From assembly GCF_005281475.1 (NCBI RefSeq), contig NZ_CP040106.1:67501-131500 (forward strand): 64,000 nt of DNA, written 5' to 3'. Positions 17,839 to 25,943 of this stretch are shown in pieces. Source of the stretch: Echinicola rosea. GTDB lineage: Bacteria > Bacteroidota > Bacteroidia > Cytophagales > Cyclobacteriaceae. Numbering within the stretch: position 1 is the first letter of the stretch; each line of letters begins with the position of its first letter. Under the pieces are notes generated by a model that worked only from the letters and a program-made list of their open reading frames with translations, was not told the DNA's origin and searched no databases. The translations under genes were made by a program, and so were the position numbers.

Positions 17839-18882
17839 TCATTTCGAGTCTCCCGGGAAATGCACCCAGCCTTGGGCTTTCAATTCCACAGCCGTTTCAC
17901 TCTTGGTTACCATAAACTTCCCGCTCTCTTCTTTGGTGATGTGACCGATGAAGTGGATGTCAGGATGTTTTTCCAGTTTGTCAAAATCCTTTTGGTCAAT
18001 GGTGAAGACCAACTCGTAATCTTCCCCACCGTTCAGCACGCAAGTGATCGGATCCATGTTGAATTCCACGGCCGTATCGTACGTTTGCTTATCGATTGGC
18101 AGCTTATCCTCATATATGGTCACGCCCACTTTGGACTGTTTACAGATATGGAAAAGCTCTGAAGCCAGACCGTCTGACACATCCAGCATGGCTGTAGGCA
18201 CCACTCCAAGCTCTCGCAACTCATGGATGATATCCATTCTTGCATCCGGTTTTAGCTGCCTACCCGTCACCAAGGTATATTTATCCAGCTGTGGCTGCAT
18301 ATTGGGATTGGCCATAAAGACTTCCTTTTCGCGCTCCAAGACCTGAAGTCCCATCAAGGCACCACCCAAGTCTCCCGTCACACAAACGATATCATTTTCT
18401 TTGGCTCCTGACCGGTAAACTTCCTTCCCTTTTTCCACCTCACCAATAGCCGTAATCGAAATCACCAGACCTGACCGACTGGAAGTGGTATCACCACCGA
18501 CTACATCGATGTTGTAGTGCTCGGCAGCAGCGTTGATACCTGCGTAAAGGGCCTCTACTGCCTCTACTGCAAACCGGTTGCTGAGGGCTATGCTCACCGT
18601 GATCTGCTTTGGAATAGCATTCATCGCGGCTATGTCGGAGATATTCACCGCCACGGCTTTAAACCCCAAATGATGCAAGGGAGCATACGAAAGATCAAAA
18701 TGCACCCCTTCAAGCAATAAGTCGGTGGTCACCACCCGCACCATATCGCCTGCATCCAACACCGCTGCATCGTCACCAATCCCTTTTAACGTATCTTTAT
18801 GCCTAACTTTTATTTTTTCATTTAGCCGGTCTATTAGTCCAAATTCGCCTATTGCTCCTATTTCTGTTCTCTTGTCGCTCAT
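17839..18882 (-). CDS. thiL: Thiamine-monophosphate kinase
   Basis: A 347-aa enzyme that makes thiamine diphosphate from the monophosphate with ATP. The PurM-like fold shows KGIGDDAAVLD near residue 34, the metal site DLLLEGVHFDLS near 54, NISDIAAMNAIP near 80, VGGDTTSS near 125 and MLDVSDGLASELFHI near 232. No TPP riboswitch is seen upstream and no other thi gene is nearby. Confidence 0.95.
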   Translation of the reverse strand: MSDKRTEIGAIGEFGLIDRLNEKIKVRHKDTLKGIGDDAAVLDAGDMVRVVTTDLLLEGVHFDLSYAPLHHLGFKAVAVNISDIAAMNAIPKQITVSIALSNRFAVEAVEALYAGINAAAEHYNIDVVGGDTTSSRSGLVISITAIGEVEKGKEVYRSGAKENDIVCVTGDLGGALMGLQVLEREKEVFMANPNMQPQLDKYTLVTGRQLKPDARMDIIHELRELGVVPTAMLDVSDGLASELFHICKQSKVGVTIYEDKLPIDKQTYDTAVEFNMDPITCVLNGGEDYELVFTIDQKDFDKLEKHPDIHFIGHITKEESGKFMVTKSETAVELKAQGWVHFPGDSK

Positions 18883-19197
18883 AATTTAAGTCTTGTTATT
18901 CTTTCAAGCTACATGGATTTCCCGAAAACAACTGTTCTCTAATTAGGACTCCAAATTCCCGTCATTTTTGTTTGGCACTGCAAATGCCCAACGGCATATC
19001 CCCACCCCCTAGAGCATGGTAATGCTGTACCTCCCTGATTAGTGTTGACCGGATTAATATTAGTTTTCATTACTATATATGGTAATACCTGATAGGGTTA
19101 CAAATCTGTAACAGTTTAATTGAGTCAGAGACTCAAAACTTGCCAGTGCTGGGGCAAAGACCCGGCACAACCGTAGTTACTTAAATCTTGATACTTA
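18883..19197. other. 315-bp spacer without genes
   Basis: No open frame of note. It contains a dyad GTTACA-AATC-TGTAAC (19097-19112), a looser dyad ATTAC-N8-GTAAT near 19068, a GAGTC/GACTC inverted repeat near 19124-19135, and the stable hairpin listed separately at 19146-19168. No known riboswitch is recognised. Confidence 0.5.
19146..19168 (-). terminator. Possible terminator hairpin after the epimerase gene
   Basis: An 8-bp GC-rich stem, GTGCTGGG/CCCGGCAC, with a 7-base loop, 30 bases downstream of the minus-strand epimerase stop. The following T-run is short (TTTT) and starts about 8 bases after the stem, so termination is plausible but not clear. Confidence 0.35.
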
Positions 19198-19602
19198 CTA
19201 CTCGTTAATATCTTGACAAAGCTCCACCAGCACCCCATTGGTACTTCGGGGATGCAAAAATACAACTAATTTATGATCTGCACCTCTTTTTGGCACATCA
19301 TTGAGCAATTCGAAGCCTTCATTCTTTAGCCTGTTCATTTCAGCTTTGATATCATCTACGGCAAAGGCAACATGATGGATACCTTCTGATCGTTTAACGA
19401 TAAACTTGGCGATTGCACTGTCTTCCGACTCCGCTTCCAACAACTCTATCTTGACATCTCCCACTTGGAAAAATGAAGTCACCACTGCTTCTCCTGCTAC
19501 TTTTTCTTCCTTATATGCTTCCCGACCAAACAACCTGGAAAACAACTCATTGGATTTTTTCAGGTCTTTTACTGCTATTCCCAAATGTTCTATTTTTCTC
19601 AT
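19198..19602 (-). CDS. mce: Methylmalonyl-CoA epimerase
   Basis: A 134-aa VOC-fold protein. It begins with the typical IEHLGIAVKDLKKSNELF (metal His near residue 5) and has HHVAFAVDDIKAEM near 77 and LVELCQD at the end, with metal-binding His and Glu. It interconverts (S)- and (R)-methylmalonyl-CoA between propionyl-CoA carboxylase and the B12-dependent mutase. It may work with the carboxylase beta subunit encoded at 37488-39113; the mutase is outside the window. Confidence 0.92.
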   Translation of the reverse strand: MRKIEHLGIAVKDLKKSNELFSRLFGREAYKEEKVAGEAVVTSFFQVGDVKIELLEAESEDSAIAKFIVKRSEGIHHVAFAVDDIKAEMNRLKNEGFELLNDVPKRGADHKLVVFLHPRSTNGVLVELCQDINE

Positions 19603-19791
19603 GGCTGAATTTTGTGTAATTTTGTATGAGGAATTAATTTTAAGGTAAGTATGTTTACCCTTAAACAGTTACCAATTTGATTAAAAATTTCGGCACTAAG
19701 GGACAAAGGATACTAAAATTCTATTTTTGGCTATATTCTTTTTGTCACTTAGTCAGTAATATCTACGTATAAAACAAAAACATTAAGCAAT

Positions 19792-20118
19792 ATGATCATC
19801 GTTTCAGACCAAGCAAAAGAGCGGATTCAAGAATTGAGACAGGAAGAAGGCCGAAAGGACAATGAGAACATCCGTGTCTCTGTCAAAGGTGGTGGCTGTT
19901 CAGGATTGATGTACGACCTGGGCTTTGATGAAAGCATTACAGACAGCGATCAGGTATTTGAGCACCAAGGCGTCAAAATCGTTGTGGACAAAAAAAGCCT
20001 ACTCTATCTGGCAGGCACTACATTGGAGTTTTCTGACGGCCTCAATGGCAAAGGCTTCCAGTTTGTCAACCCCAATGCGTCCAGAACCTGTGGCTGTGGA
20101 GAAAGCTTTTCGATTTAA
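19792..20118 (+). CDS. A-type iron-sulfur carrier (IscA/SufA family)
   Basis: A 108-aa HesB/IscA domain protein with all three conserved cysteines: KGGGCSGLMY near residue 36 and the C-terminal TCGCGESF. These bind iron or an Fe-S cluster for delivery to target proteins. It stands alone with its own terminator. A second, cysteine-poor paralogue is encoded at 31646-31966. The name iscA, sufA or erpA cannot be assigned from sequence alone. Confidence 0.93.
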   Translation: MIIVSDQAKERIQELRQEEGRKDNENIRVSVKGGGCSGLMYDLGFDESITDSDQVFEHQGVKIVVDKKSLLYLAGTTLEFSDGLNGKGFQFVNPNASRTCGCGESFSI

Positions 20119-20168
20119 TAATCAAACGCGGCGCAAAAGCCATATTGACACCCCATCATCAAATTAAG

Positions 20169-20193
20169 AGACCGGCAAAAACCGGTCTTTTTT
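20169..20193 (+). terminator. Terminator of the Fe-S carrier gene
   Basis: A 7-bp stem AGACCGG/CCGGTCT (20169-20175, 20082-20088 offset by +100, that is 20182-20188) with loop CAAAAA, followed by TTTTT. It lies 50 bases after the gene. Confidence 0.85.
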
Positions 20194-20309
20194 GTTGATA
20201 GGAAGCAAGAATAACGATCTTTCTTGAATACAGGGTCCCGCCAAATGCCCCATGGATCGTATCGGGAACCTTTTTCTTCACCCTGCTCGCGATGTTTACG
20301 GGCTTTTAT

Positions 20310-20317
20310 TACCTTTG
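20310..20317 (+). promoter_or_regulatory. gcvT promoter (-7 element)
   Basis: TACCTTTG is an exact match to TAnnTTTG and lies 26 bases before the chosen gcvT start. No clear -33 element is seen. Confidence 0.45.
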
Positions 20318-20343
20318 CCAAAACTGAAATTAAACCCAGATAT

Positions 20344-21438
20344 ATGGATAATACGATTAAAAAAATCGCGCTAAACGACAAGCACATTGAATTGGGCGGA
20401 AAGATGGTGCCTTTTGCAGGTTATAATATGCCGGTACGCTACTCTTCCGACAAAGAAGAACACAACACCGTGCGTAATGGCGTAGGTGTCTTTGATGTTT
20501 CCCACATGGGCGAGTTTATGGTCACTGGACCACAGGCCTTGGCCCTGATCCAAAAAGTCACCTCCAATGATGCTGCCAAACTGGTCATTGGCCAAGCGCA
20601 ATACTCCTGTCTTCCAAACGAAAAAGGAGGAATCGTTGATGACCTGCTCGTGTACAAAATGGATGAAGAAAAGTACCTGCTCGTGGTCAATGCTTCCAAT
20701 ATCGAAAAAGACTGGGACTGGATCAATAAACACAATGAAATGGGAGCTGAGCTGGAAAACATCTCAGACGAAATGTCCCTATTTGCCGTCCAAGGCCCAA
20801 AGGCGGTGGAAACACTCCAAAAAGTAACCCCTGTAAACCTCGATGAGGTAAAATTTTATCACTTTACCGTGGGTGAATTTGCGGGCAAGAAAGATGTCAT
20901 CATCTCGGGCACAGGCTATACCGGTGCCGGCGGATTTGAAATATATGTCAAAAACGAAGATGCACTGGACGTATGGAATGCCATCTTCGAAGCGGGAGCC
21001 GACGCTGGCATTAAGCCGATTGGTTTAGGTGCCCGCGACACCTTGAGGATGGAGATGGGGTATTGCCTGTACGGTAACGACATAAATGATACCACCTCTC
21101 CTCTCGAAGCCGGACTAGGCTGGATCACTAAATTCACGAAGGATTTCATCAATAGTGAAAACCTGCAAAAGCAAAAGGAAGAAGGTATCAGCAAAAAGCT
21201 GGTGGGCTTCAAGTTTAAAGATAAAGGTATCCCAAGAGCCCACTATCCAATTGTCAACAAAGCAGGAAGGCAAATTGGAGAAGTTACCTCCGGCACCATG
21301 TCTCCCAGCATGAATATTGGCATTGGACTGGGCTATGTAGAAAAGGAATATGCCAAACCGGGTACCGAAATTGCCATTACTGTTAGAAACAAAAACTTGG
21401 CAGCCGTGGTGGAAAAGCTCCCGCTGCTAAAAAAATAA
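20344..21438 (+). CDS. gcvT: Aminomethyltransferase, glycine cleavage T protein
   Basis: A 364-aa tetrahydrofolate-dependent enzyme that takes the aminomethyl group from the lipoylated H protein and releases ammonia and methylene-THF. Typical segments are seen: [15 protein letters not shown] near residue 55, LFAVQGPKA near 143, [11 protein letters not shown] near 193 and [18 protein letters not shown] near 230. A longer frame opens at 20224, but ATG at 20344 gives the normal N-terminus ([22 protein letters not shown]) and follows the promoter. gcvH and gcvP are not in the window. Confidence 0.95.
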   Translation: MDNTIKKIALNDKHIELGGKMVPFAGYNMPVRYSSDKEEHNTVRNGVGVFDVSHMGEFMVTGPQALALIQKVTSNDAAKLVIGQAQYSCLPNEKGGIVDDLLVYKMDEEKYLLVVNASNIEKDWDWINKHNEMGAELENISDEMSLFAVQGPKAVETLQKVTPVNLDEVKFYHFTVGEFAGKKDVIISGTGYTGAGGFEIYVKNEDALDVWNAIFEAGADAGIKPIGLGARDTLRMEMGYCLYGNDINDTTSPLEAGLGWITKFTKDFINSENLQKQKEEGISKKLVGFKFKDKGIPRAHYPIVNKAGRQIGEVTSGTMSPSMNIGIGLGYVEKEYAKPGTEIAITVRNKNLAAVVEKLPLLKK

Positions 21439-21454
21439 AGTATAAATCAAACTA

Positions 21455-21587
21455 AGGCTGTCTCAAAGCCTACGTCTATGTGACCGCAGGGATAGTGAAG
21501 GGACAAAAGATGTCAAGATCCCTTCGTTCCCCTTACAATCGCCTATACCGAAAGCTTGTGGGTACGAATTTCATTTTGAGACAGCCT
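21455..21587. mobile_element. MITE-like element with 13-bp terminal inverted repeats
   Basis: A 133-bp non-coding segment bounded by perfect inverted repeats AGGCTGTCTCAAA (21455-21467) and TTTGAGACAGCCT (21575-21587). Inside is a further dyad GAAGGGA/TCCCTTC (21497-21503, 21519-21525). No transposase is encoded. It fills the gap between gcvT and the comB-like gene. The terminal sequence looks like that of common Bacteroidota insertion sequences, so it is probably mobilised in trans. No clear target duplication is visible. Confidence 0.65.
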
Positions 21588-21599
21588 CATCTTCCTAAA

Positions 21600-22313
21600 A
21601 TGAACAAAATCGAAATCTGCCTGAGCCCAGAGTTGATCCACCTCCATGATCTAAAAGGAAAAATCGTGGTAGTAGTGGATATTTTTCGCGCCACCTCCAC
21701 CATGGTCACTGGATTGGCGAACAAGGTAAAATCCATCACACCCGTTGCTGGGCTGGAAGCCTGCCGGGCCATGAAAGACAAAGGCTACATCATCGCTGGC
21801 GAGCGAAATGGCAAAACGGCAGAAGGTTTCGAATTGGGAAACTCCCCCCTCAGTTACCTTAACAATGCCTTCCAAGGTGAAAAAATCGCCGTCACCACCA
21901 CCAACGGTACGCTCACCATCGAAAAATCCAAAAAAGATGCTGCGGAAGTGTTGATTGGTGCTTTTTTAAACCTTAAGGCTACCGCTGAATACCTGACCCA
22001 GCAAGGGAAGGATGTCGTCATCCACTGTGCCGGCTGGAAAGGTATGTTTAACCTCGAAGATTCCTTGTATGCTGGTGCGTTGGTAAGCGTGCTGACTGAC
22101 CATTTTCGCTATGATTGTGATGGAGCCATTGCCATGAAATCCCTTTATGAGCAGCATCAAGATGGCCTCAAAGACTTTCTCAGCCAAGCTTCCCACGCCA
22201 AAAGACTCCAAAACCATAACATTGAAGCTGACATTGACTTTTGCCTTTCCTTGGACAAATTTAACTTTATCGTCAAGCTCCAGGGAGAGGAACTGGTAAA
22301 GGAAGACTTGTAG
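21600..22313 (+). CDS. comB: 2-phosphosulfolactate phosphatase family protein (ComB-like)
   Basis: A 237-aa protein with ComB features: VVVVDIFRATSTMVTGL near residue 22, AGERNGKTAEGFELGNSP near 63, TTTNGTLTIEKS near 96 and VIHCAGWKGMFNLEDSLYAG near 138. In methanogens ComB makes sulfolactate for coenzyme M; many bacteria carry it without that pathway. Cytophagales make sulfonolipids, so a link to sulfonate metabolism is possible but unproven. I chose ATG at 21600; an upstream frame runs back through the MITE and is not real. Confidence 0.85.
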   Translation: MNKIEICLSPELIHLHDLKGKIVVVVDIFRATSTMVTGLANKVKSITPVAGLEACRAMKDKGYIIAGERNGKTAEGFELGNSPLSYLNNAFQGEKIAVTTTNGTLTIEKSKKDAAEVLIGAFLNLKATAEYLTQQGKDVVIHCAGWKGMFNLEDSLYAGALVSVLTDHFRYDCDGAIAMKSLYEQHQDGLKDFLSQASHAKRLQNHNIEADIDFCLSLDKFNFIVKLQGEELVKEDL

Positions 22314-22411
22314 GTCGTTTAGAGTCACAGGAAGAAAAGCTCCAAAATTAAGGATTTCAAATCAGGAAAACGAAGAATACCTGAGCTAGGGATAATTGTA
22401 ACGCTCATTTT

Positions 22412-22467
22412 GTCTCAAGACTCAAGACTCTTGTCTCAATACTAGCTCCTTGCTCCTTGCTCCTTGC
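22412..22467 (+). repeat. Degenerate heptameric tandem repeat
   Basis: Eight consecutive 7-base blocks: GTCTCAA, GACTCAA, GACTCTT, GTCTCAA, TACTAGC, then TCCTTGC three times. The last three are exact copies. The middle TCCTTGC block supplies the TTG at the right distance for the -33 element of the bioF promoter. Confidence 0.75.
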
Positions 22468-22487
22468 CTCTTTTCAATTTACCTTTG
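22457..22487 (+). promoter_or_regulatory. Biotin operon promoter
   Basis: TTG at 22457-22459, a 20-base spacer and TACCTTTG at 22480-22487 (exact TAnnTTTG). The G of the -7 element is only 6 bases before the bioF ATG, so the transcript should start at or next to the start codon (leaderless). Confidence 0.6.
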
Positions 22488-22493
22488 TGCCCC

Positions 22494-23615
22494 ATGGAAA
22501 AGCACCACCAATTTATCCGGGCCAAATTGGACCAAGCCGCCGCTCAAAATCGGCTAAGGACATTAAAAACTGTGCCTAGGGAAAATACCGATTTCTTTTC
22601 CAATGACTACCTGGGCTACGCTACAAAAGGATTTTTGGCGCAGCTCACTTCCCAACTCGCTTCGCACTGGACGGGAGCCACAGGCTCTAGGCTGATCAGC
22701 GGAAATCATCCAGAAATGGAAAAACTAGAAAGAGACTTTGCCAGTTTCATGGACAGTCCTGCTGCTTTGCTGTACAATTCAGGCTATATGGCAAATACTG
22801 GACTGCTCTCTTCGTTGGGAGAAAAGGATAGCCTATTTATTTTCGACGAACACGTTCACGCCAGTATCAAGGAAGGCATGCGGCTTGGCTTTGGCCAGAA
22901 GACGGCCTTTAAGCACAATGACCTCAAGGATCTGGAAAAGAAATTGACATTTCTTGCCCAAAAAAAAGACAAAAGGCTAATGGTGCTGACGGAAGGGCTT
23001 TTCTCCATGCATGGCGATATTCCCGACATTGGTCAAATGCTAGGGATTTGTCAAAAATACGGGGCAGCGCTGATCATCGATGAAGCACATTCCCTTGGTA
23101 CAGTAGGTAAAGAGAACAAAGGGACTTCCCATCGTTTTGCCCATCATCCTAATTTACTGGCCAGGGTGATCACCTTCGGAAAAGCTGCCGGTGGACATGG
23201 TGCAATGGTATTGGGAAGTGATCATCTTAGGTCCTATCTTGTTAATTACAGCAGATCATTCATCTATACCACCGCCCCGTCTTTGGGCCAGTTGCACAGT
23301 ATCGGTGCAGCATTGGAGCTCTTTGCTTCCAAAATCAATTTTGATGCACTGGAGAAGGCTATCGACAGGTATCTGGATATTGCTCCTGTCAGTTCACCTA
23401 GCTTTTCCAATAACCAAAGTCCCATACAATATTGGCAATGCGACAACATACCTCTCCTCAAAGCAAAGGTAAATCTCCTGCAAAAATCAGGCATCAATTG
23501 CTACCCCATTCTTTCTCCAACCGTAAAAACAGGAGAAGAAAGGATACGGATCGTTTTGCATGCCTTCAATACAAAAGAAGAAATTTCCAACTTGATCAAT
23601 ATACTCAATGCGTAA
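22494..23615 (+). CDS. bioF: 8-amino-7-oxononanoate synthase (AONS family)
   Basis: A 373-aa PLP-dependent alpha-oxoamine synthase. Visible: FFSNDYLGYA near residue 34, GATGSRLISGNHP near 60, LIIDEAHSLGTVG near 192 (PLP Asp/His) and the PLP lysine in TFGKAAGGHGAM near 230. In biotin synthesis it condenses pimeloyl thioester with alanine. ATG at 22494 is chosen because an earlier in-frame ATG (22464) lies before the promoter's -7 box. AONS homologues in this phylum can also make sulfonolipid precursors; the bioD neighbour favours biotin. Confidence 0.9.
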   Translation: MEKHHQFIRAKLDQAAAQNRLRTLKTVPRENTDFFSNDYLGYATKGFLAQLTSQLASHWTGATGSRLISGNHPEMEKLERDFASFMDSPAALLYNSGYMANTGLLSSLGEKDSLFIFDEHVHASIKEGMRLGFGQKTAFKHNDLKDLEKKLTFLAQKKDKRLMVLTEGLFSMHGDIPDIGQMLGICQKYGAALIIDEAHSLGTVGKENKGTSHRFAHHPNLLARVITFGKAAGGHGAMVLGSDHLRSYLVNYSRSFIYTTAPSLGQLHSIGAALELFASKINFDALEKAIDRYLDIAPVSSPSFSNNQSPIQYWQCDNIPLLKAKVNLLQKSGINCYPILSPTVKTGEERIRIVLHAFNTKEEISNLINILNA

Positions 23616-23616
23616 A

Positions 23617-24210
23617 ATGAAGGACAAGGTTTTTGTTACTGGTATTGGCACGGGCATCGGCAAGACCGTCTGCGCAGCAGCACTCTGCAAGACCTTTGGA
23701 CATGCATACTGGAAACCTGTTCAGTGTGGGGACTTGGAACAGTCGGATGCTTTGTTCGTAAAACAACACAGCCCAGAAACCGACATACTCCCAGAAGCCT
23801 ACCGGCTAAAAACACCACAATCGCCACACTTAGCAGCCAAAATAGAAAGTACCACCATCCAGTTGACCAAACAGCTGATCCCAGACCATCCTAGATGTTG
23901 CATCGAGGGAGCTGGCGGACTGATGGTTCCACTGAATGACGAAGAGACTTTTTTGGATTTCCTGATTGCTAGCCGTCTTCACCCAGTAGTCGTCATACGG
24001 CATTATTTAGGCAGCATAAACCATAGCCTTCTCACCTTGCAGACACTAAAAGAGGCAGGTATTGAAGATTTCACCATCATTTGGAACGGGGCAGAAAATG
24101 CCTCATCCGAAAGTGCTATTCTCCGTCGTTTTACTCCCGTTGCACAATTCCGCATGCCTGAATGGGACCACCAACAAAGCGGACTCCCCTTATTAAATCC
24201 TTTGGACTAA
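23617..24210 (+). CDS. bioD: Dethiobiotin synthetase
   Basis: A 197-aa P-loop enzyme that closes the ureido ring of dethiobiotin with CO2 and ATP. The N-terminal P-loop FVTGIGTGIGKTVCAAAL, the KPVQCGD segment near residue 33 and CCIEGAGGLMVPLN near 90 are typical. ATG at 23617 follows the bioF stop by one base; an alternative ATG at 23608 would overlap bioF by 8 bases. Confidence 0.93.
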   Translation: MKDKVFVTGIGTGIGKTVCAAALCKTFGHAYWKPVQCGDLEQSDALFVKQHSPETDILPEAYRLKTPQSPHLAAKIESTTIQLTKQLIPDHPRCCIEGAGGLMVPLNDEETFLDFLIASRLHPVVVIRHYLGSINHSLLTLQTLKEAGIEDFTIIWNGAENASSESAILRRFTPVAQFRMPEWDHQQSGLPLLNPLD

Positions 24211-24231
24211 CTCCTAAAACCGAACATTCAC

Positions 24232-25365
24232 ATGGGTTATAGTCATATCAGCATCACCAAGGCCATGGGCATCAATCCACTGGGATTCCATGCTTCTGAA
24301 GAAAATGACCGATACGCTTCTTCCCATCACGCACTCGATCAAAATGAACGGGGCGATTGGAAAGGCAGCATTCCAGATGAAATCTGGCGGGATATCAATA
24401 GCTACATAAGCAACCTCGGCCACAAGCCTGAGCGCTTTCCGGAGGAGGCCAAGCTGCTTTCATATTTAATCCATCATATGCGCCTCCAACCCAAAGATAA
24501 GCAACTGATCAATGCCGCTACTTCGAGGGGGAGCATTGATTTTCTTAGCCAGATGCAAACAGACCACCACAGCCTGCCGGTTTGGACTTCACCCCATTCC
24601 ACCTTGGGTTTTCCCAGCAGTTGGCCTGCCTTGTTGCATGAAGCAGACGCTCCATTGTTCTTTCAGTCCTCCACCTGCAGCAGCTTCGGGCTCACCCTCC
24701 AAAATGCCTTTGCTTGGCTAAATAGCGGAATGGCTGACACCTTTATCGCAGCGGCGGTAGAGTGTCCTACGGCACCTTTGACCATTGACCAGATGAAAGC
24801 AATCCGTATTTACGCCCAAGATAAAGCCATGACCTACCCATGCCAGTCCATGGATTTCCAAAAAGCAAACAATTCCATGGTGCTTGGGGAAGGGGCATAT
24901 GCTTTCCGATTGGAGAAAAACAATTCCCGAGGTGTGGCCTACCTCAAAGGAGTAGGATCTGCAATGGAAAAAATCAACCATAGCACAGAGCTTTCCCAAA
25001 CGGGCGATTGTATCGTTTCGGCCGCCAATACCGTCTTTGGGGAATTTCCGATGGATAAAATCGACCTGATCATCGGACATTTCCCGGGGACAAAGCTGGG
25101 TGATTTGGCGGAAAAAACGGCTTATGAACGGATATTCGGCCAAGTTCCCTTTACCCTGTCAAATAAGTGGAAGATTGGCCATTCCCTGGGAGCTAGCCTA
25201 GCAGCCAATATGGACCTGGCCATTGCCATCCTTCAAAGCCAAACCATACCAAAGCTTCCTTCCTATATTCAACAGGAGTCCACTCCTCCGTCTGTCATGA
25301 ACAATATCTTGATTACAGCACTGGGTTTTGGTGGGCAAGCCATCTGTGCAGTGGTGGGAAGATGA
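24232..25365 (+). CDS. Beta-ketoacyl synthase (KAS I/II type) in the biotin operon
   Basis: A 377-aa thiolase-fold protein, shorter than FabF (about 410). The Cys-His-His triad is in place: SSTCSSFGLTLQNAF near residue 145, GHFPGTKLGD near 285 and WKIGHSLGASLAANMD near 317. The N-terminal third diverges strongly from FabB/FabF. It is third in the bioF-bioD operon (21-base gap), so a role in building the pimeloyl chain or supplying the BioF substrate is likely. That role is inference; the fatty-acid FabF should be elsewhere. Confidence 0.85.
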   Translation: MGYSHISITKAMGINPLGFHASEENDRYASSHHALDQNERGDWKGSIPDEIWRDINSYISNLGHKPERFPEEAKLLSYLIHHMRLQPKDKQLINAATSRGSIDFLSQMQTDHHSLPVWTSPHSTLGFPSSWPALLHEADAPLFFQSSTCSSFGLTLQNAFAWLNSGMADTFIAAAVECPTAPLTIDQMKAIRIYAQDKAMTYPCQSMDFQKANNSMVLGEGAYAFRLEKNNSRGVAYLKGVGSAMEKINHSTELSQTGDCIVSAANTVFGEFPMDKIDLIIGHFPGTKLGDLAEKTAYERIFGQVPFTLSNKWKIGHSLGASLAANMDLAIAILQSQTIPKLPSYIQQESTPPSVMNNILITALGFGGQAICAVVGR

Positions 25366-25530
25366 GGTAGATGTGTTGGGCAGGAGCAATTTGCAACCGA
25401 CAGTTGGTAGTGGGCAGTTGACTTTCGCTTCAGCTATTCCTGACGCACATTTCTCTGGATTCTTAAACATAAAATGAATCAAATTTCCAACGTCTTATTC
25501 CCTACGCTTAAAAATTCGGGCTTAACACTA

Positions 25531-25860
25531 TTATCCCTTCAGCTTTTCATTGTTCTTGTGCCGATCTTTGTCACGGATGTTTTTCTTTTCGAAATTCTTT
25601 TCCAATGCCTTGGTAAGGTCCACGCCCGTTTGGTTGGCAAGGCACATTAGCACCCAGAGCACATCGGCCATTTCATCGCCCAAATCGTTATCTTTATCAC
25701 TTTCTTTATACGACTGCTCTCCATATTTTCTGGCGATAATCCTCGCTACCTCTCCCACTTCCTCTGTTAAAATGGCCATATTTGTGAGCTCGTTAAAATA
25801 ACGGACACCAACTGTCTTAATCCAATGATCTACTTGTTTTTGTGCCTCTTCTATTGTCAT
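25531..25860 (-). CDS. MazG-like nucleotide pyrophosphohydrolase
   Basis: A 109-aa all-alpha NTP pyrophosphatase. The metal-binding acids are in LTEEVGEVARIIARKYGE (near 31) and DEMADVLWVLMCLA (near 64), fitting the EExxE...ExxD pattern. Such enzymes hydrolyse house-cleaning (d)NTPs to monophosphates. It lies in a minus-strand group with a duplicated ABC ATPase and dtd, but the 80-base gaps leave the operon uncertain. Confidence 0.9.
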   Translation of the reverse strand: MTIEEAQKQVDHWIKTVGVRYFNELTNMAILTEEVGEVARIIARKYGEQSYKESDKDNDLGDEMADVLWVLMCLANQTGVDLTKALEKNFEKKNIRDKDRHKNNEKLKG

Positions 25861-25943
25861 GGCGAGTTATTGATTATAGTGTTTTTTTAACTTAGGTGGG
25901 CGTTACTACCTTAGCGCATTCCAACCTTCAAACATTTCAACGT

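Noticed and set aside
18883..18960. TPP riboswitch upstream of thiL
   Set aside because: None of the conserved THI-box segments is present on the minus strand.
20224..20343. Longer gcvT start with an extra 40 residues
   Set aside because: The extension passes through the promoter and has no similarity to the GcvT N-terminus.
21480..21599. N-terminal extension of the ComB-like frame
   Set aside because: It is translated MITE sequence; the family N-terminus begins at 21600.
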